From NCBI RefSeq assembly GCF_020005365.1, contig NZ_JACNML010000008.1, positions 62,001 to 126,000 on the forward strand: a stretch of 64,000 bases of DNA, given 5' to 3'. Shown here one piece after another: positions 17,251 through 26,361 of this stretch. The position numbers and the translations under genes were made by a program. Source of the stretch: Kangiella shandongensis. Its GTDB lineage: Bacteria > Pseudomonadota > Gammaproteobacteria > Enterobacterales > Kangiellaceae. The notes beneath the pieces were generated by a model. The model was not told the DNA's origin and searched no databases. It saw nothing but the letters and a program-made list of their open reading frames with translations. Numbering within the stretch: the first letter of the stretch is position 1; every line of letters begins with the position of its first letter.

Positions 17251-18254
17251 TATTGCTGCAAAATAAGAGAGGAAAACAGGGACGACTGCTGAGTTATCAA
17301 CTTATCATCCTGATAATCGATTAAGAAGACGGGCAGCTGGTGCTTCTCTGCGAATACCAGGGCCTTATCGGATCCCATTACCGTCAGGGCGGTAGCGTAC
17401 GCATCAGCATACATGTTGCTCGCATGGACTACTGAAACGGAGGTTAGTGTATGGGTGACAGGATAGCCGGTGTTAGGAGCAATCGTATGTGAAAAACGTT
17501 TCCCATCAACTTTAAAGTAGTTTCGGTAGTCACCCGATGTGGCAATAGAAGTGTCAGACAGCCCCACCAGGAGCATTTTTTGTTGTTTGACACCAGTGGG
17601 TTTCTCGATAGCTATACGCCAGGCAGCGCCCGTAGGATTCACTCCTTTTGCTTTAGTTTCACCACCAATCTCGACCAGATAGTCGTGTACACCGTGTTGC
17701 TCTACGATGTTAGCGACTCGATCAACGCCATACCCTTTAGCAATTGCCGACAGGTTGATTGTAATGTCCGGATGTTTTTTGCTGATACATTGCTGTGCTA
17801 CATCATAGTGAAGCTTGTCGGTACCGACCTGCGCCAATAATTTCTCTATTTCATCATCGGAAGGAAGCCTCTCGTCATACTCGTCTGCGTCAAAGCCCCA
17901 GCGTGAGATGAGTGGACCTAAGGTAATGTCGAAGGCCCCATTGGTTTCCTCATAGACGGTTTTAGCAGCAAGCAGCACTTCCCATGTTTTATCAGAAAAA
18001 GTAAAACACGTGTCATCCTGTAATTGGTTGAACTGATTGATTTCACTATCAGGGATGTAAGTGGACATCAGTTGGTTAATATCTTTCAGTTCCACCTCAA
18101 GATCCTGATAAATCGCTTGAGGAGAAGCCTGATCGGATTTGACGATGACACTGTAGGTAGTGCCCATGGTACTGCCAGTTATTTTACTGTACTGAGGCTC
18201 TTCTGAGCATGCTAAGAGCACTAAAGAAAGTATAAACAAAATGGTTAAACGCAT
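17250..18254 (-). CDS. apbE: FAD:protein FMN transferase ApbE
   Basis: A 334-residue periplasmic lipoprotein that covalently attaches FMN to threonines of NqrB and NqrC. The signal peptide ends in the lipobox LLAC (Cys16). Family motifs include TGSTMGTTYSV (about 26-36), NLSAIAKGYGVDRVA (about 171-185), the EIGGETKAKG loop (about 197-206) and SGDYRNYFKVDGKRFSHTI with the flavin-site His (about 240-258). The C-terminal DAYATALTVMGSDKAL is the Mg-binding region. Downstream of nqrF but separated from it by an intrinsic terminator. Confidence 0.94.
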   Translation of the reverse strand: MRLTILFILSLVLLACSEEPQYSKITGSTMGTTYSVIVKSDQASPQAIYQDLEVELKDINQLMSTYIPDSEINQFNQLQDDTCFTFSDKTWEVLLAAKTVYEETNGAFDITLGPLISRWGFDADEYDERLPSDDEIEKLLAQVGTDKLHYDVAQQCISKKHPDITINLSAIAKGYGVDRVANIVEQHGVHDYLVEIGGETKAKGVNPTGAAWRIAIEKPTGVKQQKMLLVGLSDTSIATSGDYRNYFKVDGKRFSHTIAPNTGYPVTHTLTSVSVVHASNMYADAYATALTVMGSDKALVFAEKHQLPVFLIDYQDDKLITQQSSLFSSLILQQ

Positions 18255-18283
18255 AGTGATAAACCTTAGAAATAAGCAGGCAC

Positions 18284-18308
18284 AAAAAAGGCGACCTTGA
18301 GGCCGCCT
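18284..18308 (-). terminator. Rho-independent terminator between nqrF and apbE
   Basis: Read on the minus strand, AGGCGGCC and GGTCGCCT pair around TCAA (one mismatch) and run into TTTTTT. It lies right after the nqrF stop, so apbE is likely expressed by partial read-through. Confidence 0.75.
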
Positions 18309-18330
18309 ATTTTAGAAGAGTTCTCAGTGA

Positions 18331-19557
18331 TTAGCCACCAAAGTCATCCAGCAGGATGTTTTCAGGCTCAACACCAAGATCTTCCAACATCTTGATACAT
18401 GCGGCATTCATCATTGGAGGTCCACACATGTAGAACTCGCAATCTTCTGGCGCAGGATGATCTTTCAGATAGTTGTCATACAGAACATTATGAATAAAGC
18501 CTGTATAGCCTTCCCAGTTATCTTCTGGAAGGGGATCTGAAAGGGCCACGTGCCATTCGAAATTTTCGTTTTCTTCAGCCAGCATGTCGAAATCTTCTTC
18601 GTAGAACATTTCGCGCTTACTTCGTGCACCGTACCAGAAAGAAATCTTACGGTCAGTCTTAATACGACGCAGTTGGTCGAAGATGTGTGAGCGCATCGGA
18701 GCCATACCAGCACCACCACCGATAAAGACCATCTCAGCATCTGTATCTTTGGCGAAGAATTCACCGTAAGGACCCGAAATCGTAACTTTGTCACCTTCTT
18801 TCAGGTTCCAGATATAGGATGACATTTTACCGGCTGGCAATGACATATCGCGCGGCGGAGGCGTTGCGATACGGACGTTGAGCATAATGATGCCTTCTTC
18901 TTCCGGGTAGTTAGCCATCGAATAAGCTCTAATCACTTCTTCTTTTGACTCGGCTTCAACATCAAACAGGTTGAACTGTTCCCAGTCAGGACGATACTCT
19001 TCAGGAATATCGAATTCGCTGTACTTTAATTTGTACGGAGGACATTCGATCTGAATATAACCACCGGCACGGAACGGCACGCTTTCACCGTGAGGAATTT
19101 TCAACACCAACTCTTTAATGAAGGTGGCTTTGTTATCGTTTGAGATAACTTCACATTCCCACTTCTTAGTACCAAAGACTTCCTCTGGTACTTCAATTTT
19201 CATGTCTTGTTTAACCGCTACCTGACATGATAAACGATAGCCTTCAGCCGCTTCACGTTTAGTAATGTGGCCTTCCTCGGTAGGTAGAATTGAACCACCA
19301 CCTTCAGTCACTTTACACACACATTGGCCGCAAGTACCACCGCCACCACAGGCCGACGATACGAAGATGCCACTGTTGGCGAGAGCACCCAGTAATTTAC
19401 CGCCAGCTTCGGTAGTAATCGACTTCTCAGGATCGTCGTTAATATTGATTGTAACGTCACCAGTAGCCACCAGCTGCTTGCGTGCGAACAAAATGATCAG
19501 CACCAGGGCAAGGATAACTACGGTAAATAAGGCAACGCCTAGAATAATTTCACTCAT
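18331..19557 (-). CDS. nqrF: Na+-translocating NADH:quinone reductase subunit F
   Basis: A 408-residue NADH-oxidising entry subunit. One N-terminal transmembrane helix (about 4-25). A plant-ferredoxin-type 2Fe-2S domain has ligands Cys70, Cys76, Cys79 and Cys111. An FAD domain contains [11 protein letters not shown], and an NADH domain has [26 protein letters not shown] and the terminal LLDDFGG. Full length and intact. Last gene of the nqrABCDEF operon, 18 bases after nqrE. Confidence 0.97.
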   Translation of the reverse strand: MSEIILGVALFTVVILALVLIILFARKQLVATGDVTININDDPEKSITTEAGGKLLGALANSGIFVSSACGGGGTCGQCVCKVTEGGGSILPTEEGHITKREAAEGYRLSCQVAVKQDMKIEVPEEVFGTKKWECEVISNDNKATFIKELVLKIPHGESVPFRAGGYIQIECPPYKLKYSEFDIPEEYRPDWEQFNLFDVEAESKEEVIRAYSMANYPEEEGIIMLNVRIATPPPRDMSLPAGKMSSYIWNLKEGDKVTISGPYGEFFAKDTDAEMVFIGGGAGMAPMRSHIFDQLRRIKTDRKISFWYGARSKREMFYEEDFDMLAEENENFEWHVALSDPLPEDNWEGYTGFIHNVLYDNYLKDHPAPEDCEFYMCGPPMMNAACIKMLEDLGVEPENILLDDFGG

Positions 19558-19575
19558 TAGTTGTTTCCTTATAAA

Positions 19576-20184
19576 TTACAATTTAATACCAGAGAACGAC
19601 ATAAAGCCGATTGCCATGAGTCCTACCGTGATGAAGGTAATACCTAGACCACGCAGACCGTCTGGTACATCAGAATATTTCATTTTCTCGCGAATACCAG
19701 CCAGTGCTGCAATCGCCAGCGCCCAACCAAAACCTGAGCCGAGACCGAAGACTACAGACTCAGGGAAGTTGTAATCACGCTCTACCATGAACAGGGAACC
19801 ACCCATGATGGCACAGTTCACCGTGATCAATGGCAGGAAAATACCTAACGACTGGTACAGTGCAGGGAAGAACTTATCCAGAGTCATTTCAAGGATCTGA
19901 ACCAGTGCTGCAATCACGCCGATGTAAACAATCAGACCAAGGAAGCTGAGATCTGCATCCGGGAAACCTGCCCAGGCTAATGCGCCATCGGCCAGTAGGT
20001 TATGAACCAGTAAGTTATTCACTGGAACCGTGATCGTTTGTACGATAATCACGGCGATACCAAGACCAATCGCTGTTTGGACTTTCTTAGAAACCGCCAG
20101 GAAAGTACACATTCCCAGAAGGAATGCCAACGCCATGTTTTCAACGAAAACAGAGCGGATAAATAGTGATAGATAATGTTCCAT
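19576..20184 (-). CDS. nqrE: Na+-NQR subunit E
   Basis: A 202-residue polytopic subunit with six hydrophobic segments. Together with NqrD it forms a pseudo-symmetric pair binding a shared iron or 2Fe-2S centre; the conserved cysteine motifs MCTF (about 25) and NCAIMGG (about 120) are present. The start at 20184 overlaps the nqrD stop by one base, so translation is coupled. Confidence 0.96.
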   Translation of the reverse strand: MEHYLSLFIRSVFVENMALAFLLGMCTFLAVSKKVQTAIGLGIAVIIVQTITVPVNNLLVHNLLADGALAWAGFPDADLSFLGLIVYIGVIAALVQILEMTLDKFFPALYQSLGIFLPLITVNCAIMGGSLFMVERDYNFPESVVFGLGSGFGWALAIAALAGIREKMKYSDVPDGLRGLGITFITVGLMAIGFMSFSGIKL

Positions 20185-20819
20185 TATTCGTTATCCTCCA
20201 CTTGGTCTTTTTTCCAGGTACGGAGTGCCCAGATCAGAAAACCAATGATAAAGAATGAACTTGCTGGAAGAACCAACATGCCGTTTGTTTCGTACCAACC
20301 GCCATTAGCTGTCGATGGCAGAATCGTGTAGCCCAGCAGTTCGCCAGAACCGAATAGCTCACGGATAATACCCACAACGATAAGCAGTACCGAGTAACCC
20401 AGACCATTACCCAGACCATCGAGGAAGCTCATCACAGGGCCATTCTTCATGGCGTAAGCTTCAGCGCGTCCCATCACGATACAGTTAGTAATAATCAGAC
20501 CGACGAAGACCGACAGTTGCTTCGATACTTCATAGGCATAGGCTTTCAGTACCTGATCAACCAAGATTACCAGCGAAGCAATGATGGTCATTTGCACGAT
20601 AATGCGAATGCTTGAAGGGATCTGGTTACGAATCATACTGATCAGGAAGTTTGATAAGGCAACAACGGTCGTTAGTGCCAAACTCATGACCAGTGCTGTC
20701 TCCAGCTTACTGGTTACCGCCAGCGCAGAACAGATACCCAGTACCTGCAGTGCGATAGGGTTGTTATTGAAAATCGGTGAAAATAAGACCGATTTGGCTT
20801 CTTGTGTATCAAATGCCAT
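20184..20819 (-). CDS. nqrD: Na+-NQR subunit D
   Basis: A 211-residue six-helix membrane subunit homologous to NqrE and RnfE. The half-site cysteines lie in [18 protein letters not shown] (about 27-44) and [14 protein letters not shown] (about 110-123). It starts one base after the nqrC stop and couples to nqrE by a one-base overlap. Confidence 0.96.
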   Translation of the reverse strand: MAFDTQEAKSVLFSPIFNNNPIALQVLGICSALAVTSKLETALVMSLALTTVVALSNFLISMIRNQIPSSIRIIVQMTIIASLVILVDQVLKAYAYEVSKQLSVFVGLIITNCIVMGRAEAYAMKNGPVMSFLDGLGNGLGYSVLLIVVGIIRELFGSGELLGYTILPSTANGGWYETNGMLVLPASSFFIIGFLIWALRTWKKDQVEDNE

Positions 20820-20820
20820 C

Positions 20821-21582
20821 TTAAATTTCTCCCGCTCTTATTTTTGCCAGAAATGGGCCAAAGCCATCTTTTCCCAACCAGTAGTGCAAGGTGTTCTCAA
20901 CACCGTTACTGGTCAGGGTAGCGCCTGACAGGCCATCCACCTGGTGCTCGTTTTGTGCAGCTCCTTTAACTAGCTTAATCACAGGCTCGCCTTGTTCATT
21001 AAGAACTTCTTTACCAGGCCAAAATGCGCGCCACGTTGGGTTTTCGACCTCACCACCCAGGCCGGCGGTTTCACCCTGCTCGTAGTACTTAAAACCAACA
21101 ACGGTTGTGGTATCAGGCTCCAGTGCCAGGAAACCGTACATGGTCGACCATAGGCCATAACCGTGAACAGGAAGAATAACCGTGTCCAGCTGCTGACCGT
21201 CACGAACCAGATAAACATTGGCCAGTTGTGAGCGCTTTTTAATACCGGCGATATCCGCTTTTCCCTCTAAGACTTTGTTTGTCTCAGGATCTTTTGCGAA
21301 TTTACGCTGATTAAAGTTTTTCGGAGGTTCAACCAGCTCGCCCGTTTCCAGATCAACGACGTGAGTTTCTACTTGCTTGAACAACTCTTCGATTTCGCCC
21401 TGAGTACCGCCTTGCTCAAGTAGTCCGGCAGCAATCAGAATATTGCGTTTACGGTCGAGTTCTTTATTTAACTCTTGTTGCGGCTTTAGCTTAATCGCAG
21501 CGAACGATACAACGATCGAACAGACTAAGCTCAGAACCACCGCAACAATAATGGTTTTGATAGGACTTTCTTTCTTAGACAT
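20821..21582 (-). CDS. nqrC: Na+-NQR subunit C, covalent FMN carrier
   Basis: A 253-residue subunit with one N-terminal transmembrane helix and a periplasmic FMN domain. The flavinylation motif [10 protein letters not shown] near the C-terminus carries the acceptor threonine used by ApbE. ATG 21582 (MSKKESPIK) is preferred over an upstream in-frame start because GGAGG precedes it. It overlaps the nqrB 3' end by eight bases. Confidence 0.95.
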   Translation of the reverse strand: MSKKESPIKTIIVAVVLSLVCSIVVSFAAIKLKPQQELNKELDRKRNILIAAGLLEQGGTQGEIEELFKQVETHVVDLETGELVEPPKNFNQRKFAKDPETNKVLEGKADIAGIKKRSQLANVYLVRDGQQLDTVILPVHGYGLWSTMYGFLALEPDTTTVVGFKYYEQGETAGLGGEVENPTWRAFWPGKEVLNEQGEPVIKLVKGAAQNEHQVDGLSGATLTSNGVENTLHYWLGKDGFGPFLAKIRAGEI

Positions 21583-22780
21583 GACGACGAGTCCTCCGTT
21601 TGATGTTCGCCTGAACCACAAAGTGGTCAATTAACGGTGCAAACAGGTTAGCGAATAAGATAGCCAGCATCATACCTTCAGGGAATGCCGGGTTAACCAC
21701 ACGAATCATCACAACCATGAAACCGATAAGTGCACCAAAGATCCACTTACCTTTATTGGTTAGTGCGGCCGAGACCGGATCGGTAGCCATAAAGAGCATA
21801 CCGAAAGCAAAACCACCAGTAACCAGGTGCCAGTACCATGGCATGGCAAACATAGCATTGGACTCACTGCCAATACCATTGAGGATGTAGCTGGTTGCGA
21901 TCATGCCCAGCAGCACACCTAGAACGATACGCCATGAAGCGATTCGCATGTAAATGATGAAGAGACCGCCAATCATCAGCATTAAGGTCGATACTTCACC
22001 AATCGAGCCAGGAATACGGCCCATGAAAGCGTCCCACCAGCTGGCGTTGATGCTGTAATCAGTGATAGCACCTTGCGCAGCCGCTGCTAACGGTGTTGCG
22101 CCTGAGAAGCTGTCAACCGCTGCCCATACGGTTTCACCGGAAATGTCCGCTGGATAGGCAAAGAATAAGAAGGCACGACCCGCCAAGGCTGGATTCATAA
22201 AGTTCTTACCAGTACCACCAAAGATTTCTTTAGCGACCACCACACCGAAGGAAATACCGATGGCGACTTGCCATAGTGGAATTTTCGCAGGTAGGATCAA
22301 GGCGAATAGGATTGAAGTGACGAAGAAGCCCTCGTTGATCTCGTGACCACGAACCGACGCGAATACAACTTCCCAGAAGCCACCCACAATAAAGGTGACG
22401 GCATAAATTGGGATGAAGAAGCAAGCACCGTAGAACATCAGGCCAAAGATACCAGTTTCAGGAGTAATGGCACCGCCGAGGAATTGGAAGAAGTCGACTT
22501 GCCACATATCCGGCAGGCTCATGCCAGCCTGTAAGGCCGTTTGAGCTTGATAACCAACATTCCACATACCCCAGAACATGGCAGGGAAAGTAGCGAACCA
22601 GACCATGATCATAATACGTTTCAGGTCAATATTATCCCGAATATGAGTGGTGCCTTTGGTAACGTGACCTGGCGTGTAGAAAATCGTCGCCGCTGCTTCG
22701 TAAAGCGCGTACCACTTTTCCCACTTGCCGCCTTTCTCAAAATGCGGCTCGATTTTTTCAATAAAATTCTTTAAACCCAT
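21575..22780 (-). CDS. nqrB: Na+-NQR subunit B, Na+ channel and covalent FMN subunit
   Basis: A 401-residue, roughly ten-helix subunit that houses the sodium path. The ApbE flavinylation motif SGAT occurs in [10 protein letters not shown] about residue 225, and [19 protein letters not shown] follows the family pattern. The start [19 protein letters not shown] aligns with the usual N-terminus (MALKKFLE... in Vibrio), so ATG 22780 is preferred over ATG 22789 or an in-frame TTG at 22798. Only one base separates it from the nqrA stop. Confidence 0.95.
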   Translation of the reverse strand: MGLKNFIEKIEPHFEKGGKWEKWYALYEAAATIFYTPGHVTKGTTHIRDNIDLKRIMIMVWFATFPAMFWGMWNVGYQAQTALQAGMSLPDMWQVDFFQFLGGAITPETGIFGLMFYGACFFIPIYAVTFIVGGFWEVVFASVRGHEINEGFFVTSILFALILPAKIPLWQVAIGISFGVVVAKEIFGGTGKNFMNPALAGRAFLFFAYPADISGETVWAAVDSFSGATPLAAAAQGAITDYSINASWWDAFMGRIPGSIGEVSTLMLMIGGLFIIYMRIASWRIVLGVLLGMIATSYILNGIGSESNAMFAMPWYWHLVTGGFAFGMLFMATDPVSAALTNKGKWIFGALIGFMVVMIRVVNPAFPEGMMLAILFANLFAPLIDHFVVQANIKRRTRRHV

Positions 22781-22781
22781 C

Positions 22782-24128
22782 TTAGCCATCCTTCTCAATC
22801 TTAGTCAGATTTTCGCGGAGAATTGAGCCATACTCGTATTTGCCTGGGCAAACGAAGGTACACAATGCGAGATCTTCTTCATCCAGCTCAAGGCAACCAA
22901 GCGCCTGCGCCGTATCAGTGTCGCCTGTCACCAGGGCACGGATCAGCTGAGTAGGCAAAATATCCAATGGCAAAACGCGCTCATAGTTGCCGATAGGCAT
23001 GATAGCGCGAGGAGAACCGCCGGTAGAGGTGGTCATCTTGAACTTTTTGCTTGGGAAAATATGACCAAGGAAAGCACGAGTCACCGAGAATTTATCGCTA
23101 CCCGGCATTGCCCAGCCGAAGAATTCTTTGTCACGACCTTCTGGAATCACCGTAATCTGGTTGTGGTAACGACCGATAAACGCTCGTGAATCAACGGCAT
23201 GCGTACCGTTTAGCACTGAGCCGGAAATTTGACGACTGTCGTTATCGTTAATCTCGTTGGTCAAAAGCTGGTCCACACTAGCACCCATACGAGTCTTTAC
23301 AAGACGTGGGTTGTTAACTTCGGTACCGCCTAACGCAATAACACGCTCAACAAACAGTTCACCGTCAGTAAACAGACGTCCTAGAGCGATAACGTCCTGA
23401 TAGCCCATGTGCCAAACGAAGTTATCGCCTGCTGCAGGGAATAGGTGATGAATGTGAGTACCAACCAGTCCCGCCGGGTGAGGGCCAGAGAAGCTTTCAT
23501 AACTGACCTTTGAGTTGGAAGATTTCTCAAGAGCTGAGTCGACTTTCGTACCAACAAACACTTTTTCTTCAGCTAAAACGCTCAATAATGCCAAGCCGTT
23601 GTTGAAGTCAGCATTATGTTCTTTGAGTACGACTTCTGGATCGCCCGCTAGTGGATTGGTATCCATAGCGCTGACAAAGATAGCCTTAGTCGTTGAGTCA
23701 ATTGTTGGAACTTTTGAATAAGGGCGAGTGCGTAGCGCTGTCCACATGCCTGATTCGACCATTTGGTCAACAACTGCTTGTCTATCCAGTTGGGCAAGTT
23801 GATCAGCGGAGTATTTGTCAAAAGCTACTGCCTCTTCCTGGTCGGCAATATCGACTACAACAGAGAGTAACTTTCTTTTGGCACCACGATTGACCGCAGA
23901 GATGGTACCTGCAGCTGGAGCGGTATATTTCACTCCCGGTGTTTTCTTATCTTCGAAGATCAGTTGGCCTTTCTTTACAACGTCACCGACTTGAACATGC
24001 ATTGTCGGTTTCATGCCAACGTAATCTTCGCCTAAGATGGCGACGGTTTTGACCGTAGCACCAGTTGAGATCGTTTGCTCTGGCTTTCCTTCGAGAGGAA
24101 GGTCCAGGCCTTTTTTAATCTTAATCAT
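22782..24128 (-). CDS. nqrA: Na+-NQR subunit A
   Basis: A 448-residue membrane-associated subunit at the start of the operon, with no transmembrane helices, as in the family. It starts [17 protein letters not shown], then a biotinyl-lipoyl-like segment ([20 protein letters not shown], about 52-71) and the C-terminal [21 protein letters not shown]. It begins at ATG 24128 with a weak ribosome-binding site. A roughly 180-base leader with a terminator-like hairpin lies upstream. Confidence 0.96.
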   Translation of the reverse strand: MIKIKKGLDLPLEGKPEQTISTGATVKTVAILGEDYVGMKPTMHVQVGDVVKKGQLIFEDKKTPGVKYTAPAAGTISAVNRGAKRKLLSVVVDIADQEEAVAFDKYSADQLAQLDRQAVVDQMVESGMWTALRTRPYSKVPTIDSTTKAIFVSAMDTNPLAGDPEVVLKEHNADFNNGLALLSVLAEEKVFVGTKVDSALEKSSNSKVSYESFSGPHPAGLVGTHIHHLFPAAGDNFVWHMGYQDVIALGRLFTDGELFVERVIALGGTEVNNPRLVKTRMGASVDQLLTNEINDNDSRQISGSVLNGTHAVDSRAFIGRYHNQITVIPEGRDKEFFGWAMPGSDKFSVTRAFLGHIFPSKKFKMTTSTGGSPRAIMPIGNYERVLPLDILPTQLIRALVTGDTDTAQALGCLELDEEDLALCTFVCPGKYEYGSILRENLTKIEKDG

Positions 24129-24190
24129 AGGTCGCTACTTTACATTTACCTAGTGGTTGTCACTTCAATAATTGCAATTTATGAATTTCC

Positions 24191-24228
24191 CAAAAACAAA
24201 AACCTGGTGTGTAGCAGGCTACAACCAG
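24191..24228 (-). terminator. Terminator-like hairpin in the nqr leader (possible attenuator)
   Basis: On the minus strand CTGGTTGTAGC and GCTACACACCAG pair over 11 base pairs with one bulged base (24228-24204) and run directly into GG-TTTTTG-TTTTT (to 24191). It stands 63 bases before the nqrA start and about 80 bases downstream of the only good -10 box. No other minus-strand gene upstream needs a terminator, so it is either an attenuator or an element that depends on an unseen promoter. Confidence 0.55.
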
Positions 24229-24313
24229 TCTAACTTTTTGTTTTATGGTATTTTTCCATTACAATCGCTCTAATTAAAGGTCAAAAAATAGTCAATGACC
24301 TTAAACGGCGCGT

Positions 24314-24319
24314 ATTATA
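24314..24319 (-). promoter_or_regulatory. Putative -10 box for the nqr operon
   Basis: A perfect TATAAT on the minus strand (24319-24314). Upstream spacing gives only a weak -35 (TGGATC with 18 bases), inside a GGATC...GATCC dyad, which may indicate activator dependence. Predicted transcription start is near 24307, about 180 bases before nqrA. Confidence 0.4.
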
Positions 24320-24403
24320 CTTGGATCACCACGGTAAGATCCATGGTTTTTGGGATAAAACACATTAATCCACTGAAAATCCACGGATCTTATGCATCAA
24401 AGC

Positions 24404-24432
24404 TTGTGTTAAAGCCGAGGCTCAGTTAATAT
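24404..24432 (+). promoter_or_regulatory. Putative promoter of tpiA-secG
   Basis: TTGTGT (24404-24409), 17 bases, TAATAT (24427-24432). Predicted start near 24439 gives a 110-base leader containing a GGCCTG/CAGGCC hairpin before the GTG start of tpiA. Confidence 0.5.
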
Positions 24433-24550
24433 TTGCGCCCTTTTGTAAAAAGGACGGGTGCGTTATGGCCTGACGTTTGGGTAAGTTCCCAGGCCACAGG
24501 TACAACAAGTACGCATGCCGAGCAATAGGTTGTAGATTTAGAGGTGGAGA

Positions 24551-25318
24551 GTGCGAAAAACACTAATAGCTGGTAACTGGAAGATGCATGGCAGCAAAGC
24601 ATCCATTGAGGCATTGCTTAATGGTATTAAGCAGCAGCTGGATGCGGCTTGGACGAGTGATTTATTGGTGTGTCCTCCTTCTCTTTATATGGACGGTGTT
24701 AGCCAGCAGCTTTCAGACACCCCGATCACCGTCGGTGCGCAAAATATGTCTGAGCAGGAACAGGGTGCTTTTACCGGTGAAATCAGTGGTGACATGCTGC
24801 AAGACTTCGGTGTCGATTATGTTCTTGTCGGGCACTCGGAGCGTCGTAGCCTGTATCATGAGTCGAATGAGCTGGTGGCTAGGAAGTTTGCTAAAGCACT
24901 TGAACAGGGCCTGAAGCCGATATTGTGTATCGGTGAAACCCTTGAAGAGCGTGAAAATGGCTCCACTATGGATGTAGTGAAGCAGCAAGTCGATGCTGTG
25001 ATTGATTTTTACGGTGATCGTTCTACGGGTTTAAACAAACTTGCTCAGGGCGTTATTGCCTATGAGCCGGTTTGGGCCATTGGTACGGGGGTTACAGCCA
25101 GTCCCGAACAAGCACAAGAGGTCCACGCTTCAATTCGCCGGTATTTAGCTGAAACGAAGCAGACGGTGGCTGATACAATACAGATTTTATACGGTGGTAG
25201 CATGAAAGCGGCAAACGCTGAACAGCTACTGGCTCAACAAGATATCGATGGCGGACTCATTGGGGGCGCATCCCTGAAAGCCGACGAGTTTATCGCAATT
25301 TGCAAAATAGCAGGTTAA
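24551..25318 (+). CDS. tpiA: Triose-phosphate isomerase
   Basis: A 255-residue TIM barrel interconverting dihydroxyacetone phosphate and glyceraldehyde-3-phosphate. The catalytic set is complete: N-K in GNWKMHGS (Lys12), His in VGHSERRS (about 94-101), Glu in AYEPVWAIGTG (about 169-179, loop 6) and YGGSMKAANA (about 215-224). The start is GTG 24551 (MRKTLIAGNWK) behind GAGGTGGAG. It is followed by secG after four bases. Confidence 0.96.
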   Translation: MRKTLIAGNWKMHGSKASIEALLNGIKQQLDAAWTSDLLVCPPSLYMDGVSQQLSDTPITVGAQNMSEQEQGAFTGEISGDMLQDFGVDYVLVGHSERRSLYHESNELVARKFAKALEQGLKPILCIGETLEERENGSTMDVVKQQVDAVIDFYGDRSTGLNKLAQGVIAYEPVWAIGTGVTASPEQAQEVHASIRRYLAETKQTVADTIQILYGGSMKAANAEQLLAQQDIDGGLIGGASLKADEFIAICKIAG

Positions 25319-25322
25319 GACT

Positions 25323-25847
25323 ATGGAATTATTTTTAATGATCAGCTTGTTAGTAGTGGCTTTACTACTGATTGGCGTTATCTTAATCCAACAAGGTAAG
25401 GGTGCCGAGATGGGCGCTTCTTTCGGTGCTGGTGCTTCGAACACATTGTTTGGCGCGCCGGGAGCGGGTAACTTTTTAACCAAGAGTACGACGGTTCTTG
25501 CAATTGTATTCTTTGCCATAGCTTTAGCTATTGGTGCCCTGAATGCTCATGAGCAGGAGAATAAATCGAGCCTGCTTGATGACGCTGCTCAAACAGAAGA
25601 AACTCAACAGGGTACATCTGCTCAGTCTTCAGAAATTCCGAGTGAAACGAACGATGACATCAGCACAGAGATTCCGGCAGAAGATAATGCGGCGATCAGC
25701 ACAGAAATTCCAACGGAGGAGCAGTCTGCTGACGACATCGCTGAGTCGATCGATGCCGCGGCTAAAGACGCAGAAGCAGCGACAGACGAGCTAGAGCAAA
25801 AAGCTGCTGAAGCTGAAGAAGAACTGAAAGACGACGACAAGCAATAA
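25323..25847 (+). CDS. secG: Preprotein translocase subunit SecG with long acidic C-terminal tail
   Basis: A 174-residue SecG. Residues 1-75 match the family: two transmembrane helices (about 3-24 and 54-73) around the conserved loop LIQQGKGAEMGASFGAGASN. The remaining 100 residues are a low-complexity acidic tail rich in Glu, Asp, Ala and Ser. It contains three diverged copies of (S/T)EIP(S/A/T)E in a row and ends in a predicted helical Ala/Glu segment. E. coli SecG is 110 residues, so the tail is long. It forms the accessory subunit of SecYEG. tRNA-Leu follows, as in E. coli. Confidence 0.92.
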   Translation: MELFLMISLLVVALLLIGVILIQQGKGAEMGASFGAGASNTLFGAPGAGNFLTKSTTVLAIVFFAIALAIGALNAHEQENKSSLLDDAAQTEETQQGTSAQSSEIPSETNDDISTEIPAEDNAAISTEIPTEEQSADDIAESIDAAAKDAEAATDELEQKAAEAEEELKDDDKQ

Positions 25848-25863
25848 CAATCTGAAATTTTAA

Positions 25864-25949
25864 GCTCAGGTGGTGGAATTGGTAGACACGCTACCTTGAG
25901 GGGGTAGTGGCCTTAGGCTGTGCGGGTTCAAGTCCCGCCCTGAGCACCA
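25864..25949 (+). tRNA. leuU: tRNA-Leu (anticodon GAG)
   Basis: An 86-base class II tRNA with encoded CCA. Acceptor arm GCTCAGG/CCTGAGC, D-loop GAATTGGTAGACACG, anticodon arm CTACC-TTGAGGG-GGTAG with GAG at positions 34-36, long variable arm (TGGCCTTAGGCTGT) and T-arm GCGGG-TTCAAGT-CCCGC. It reads CUC and CUU. Its place directly after secG equals the position of leuU in E. coli. A terminator follows. Confidence 0.96.
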
Positions 25950-25960
25950 AGAAATAGATA

Positions 25961-25993
25961 AAACGGCTATCGGTAACGGTGGCCGTTTTTTTT
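25961..25993 (+). terminator. Rho-independent terminator after tRNA-Leu
   Basis: AAACGGC (25961-25967) and GCCGTTT (25982-25988) pair, with a 14-base loop that can itself fold, and end in a run of eight T. It closes the tpiA-secG-leuU transcription unit. Confidence 0.8.
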
Positions 25994-26361
25994 AGCCTGA
26001 AAACCAGCAAACTACTTTCAAGAGTGAAGATCGTATCAGTTGAACCTCAACTAAAGTACAGGTTTTATGCTTATATACTAGTCTCTACTCGAGGTTTTAA
26101 AGATGAGAAAGCTTCTTAATTAAGAGCGGTAAGGTGTCCTAAAATCTGACAATTGAGTTATCAAAGTTGTTAGGTTACTTTACAGTCGAAACATAATCTT
26201 ACTGATTTCATTCTTTATTATTTTCGATTTGGTTAGCGCCTCGCATTACCCAGCAGTAACTCAACATGAATAGTGAGGCTTTGGTAAAATATCACCTCAA
26301 GCTCAGCCGTTCATATTCAGAAGATGGGTTTGTGTTTTTTTTTTATGCAGAGGATTTGCTT
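25994..26361. other. Non-coding stretch before the small membrane-protein gene
   Basis: No convincing gene. It holds a MerR/SoxR-type promoter at 26040-26071 and then about 290 bases of AT-rich sequence. A 6-codon ORF (MRKLLN) at 26102 follows a GAGG, and a TCTTAATTAAGA palindrome lies near 26114-26125. It could be a long leader of the small gene or an unannotated small RNA; nothing in sequence decides. Confidence 0.4.
26040..26071 (+). promoter_or_regulatory. SoxR/MerR-type promoter with extended spacer
   Basis: TTGAAC (26040-26045) and TATGCT (26066-26071) are separated by 20 bases, the over-long spacing typical of MerR-family activated promoters. The spacer holds the imperfect dyad ACCTCAACTA/AAGTACAGGT (26044-26063; 7 of 10 positions symmetric), similar to SoxR boxes. 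soxR is encoded 550 bases downstream. Confidence 0.5.

Larger units (their letters stand above)
24129..24550. other. Divergent nqrA/tpiA intergenic region (422 bases)
   Basis: No gene is seen here. The left half is the nqr leader: an AAGGTCA/TGACCTT hairpin (24277-24302), then a terminator-like hairpin (24191-24228), with a TATAAT on the minus strand at 24319-24314. The right half holds the tpiA promoter and a leader with two short dyads, one being GGCCTG/CAGGCC at 24467-24495. Two copies of a CCACGG...ATC element around 24328 and 24380 may be regulatory, but I cannot assign them. Confidence 0.6.

Noticed and set aside
20891-21085. Open frames antisense to nqrC, nqrB and nqrA (several of 60-80 codons)
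   Set aside because: They are shadows of strongly conserved genes, with no ribosome-binding sites or recognisable sequence.
24439-24550. Riboswitch in the tpiA leader
   Set aside because: The leader has two short dyads, but none matches a riboswitch class known to me, and the hairpins lack a T tract.
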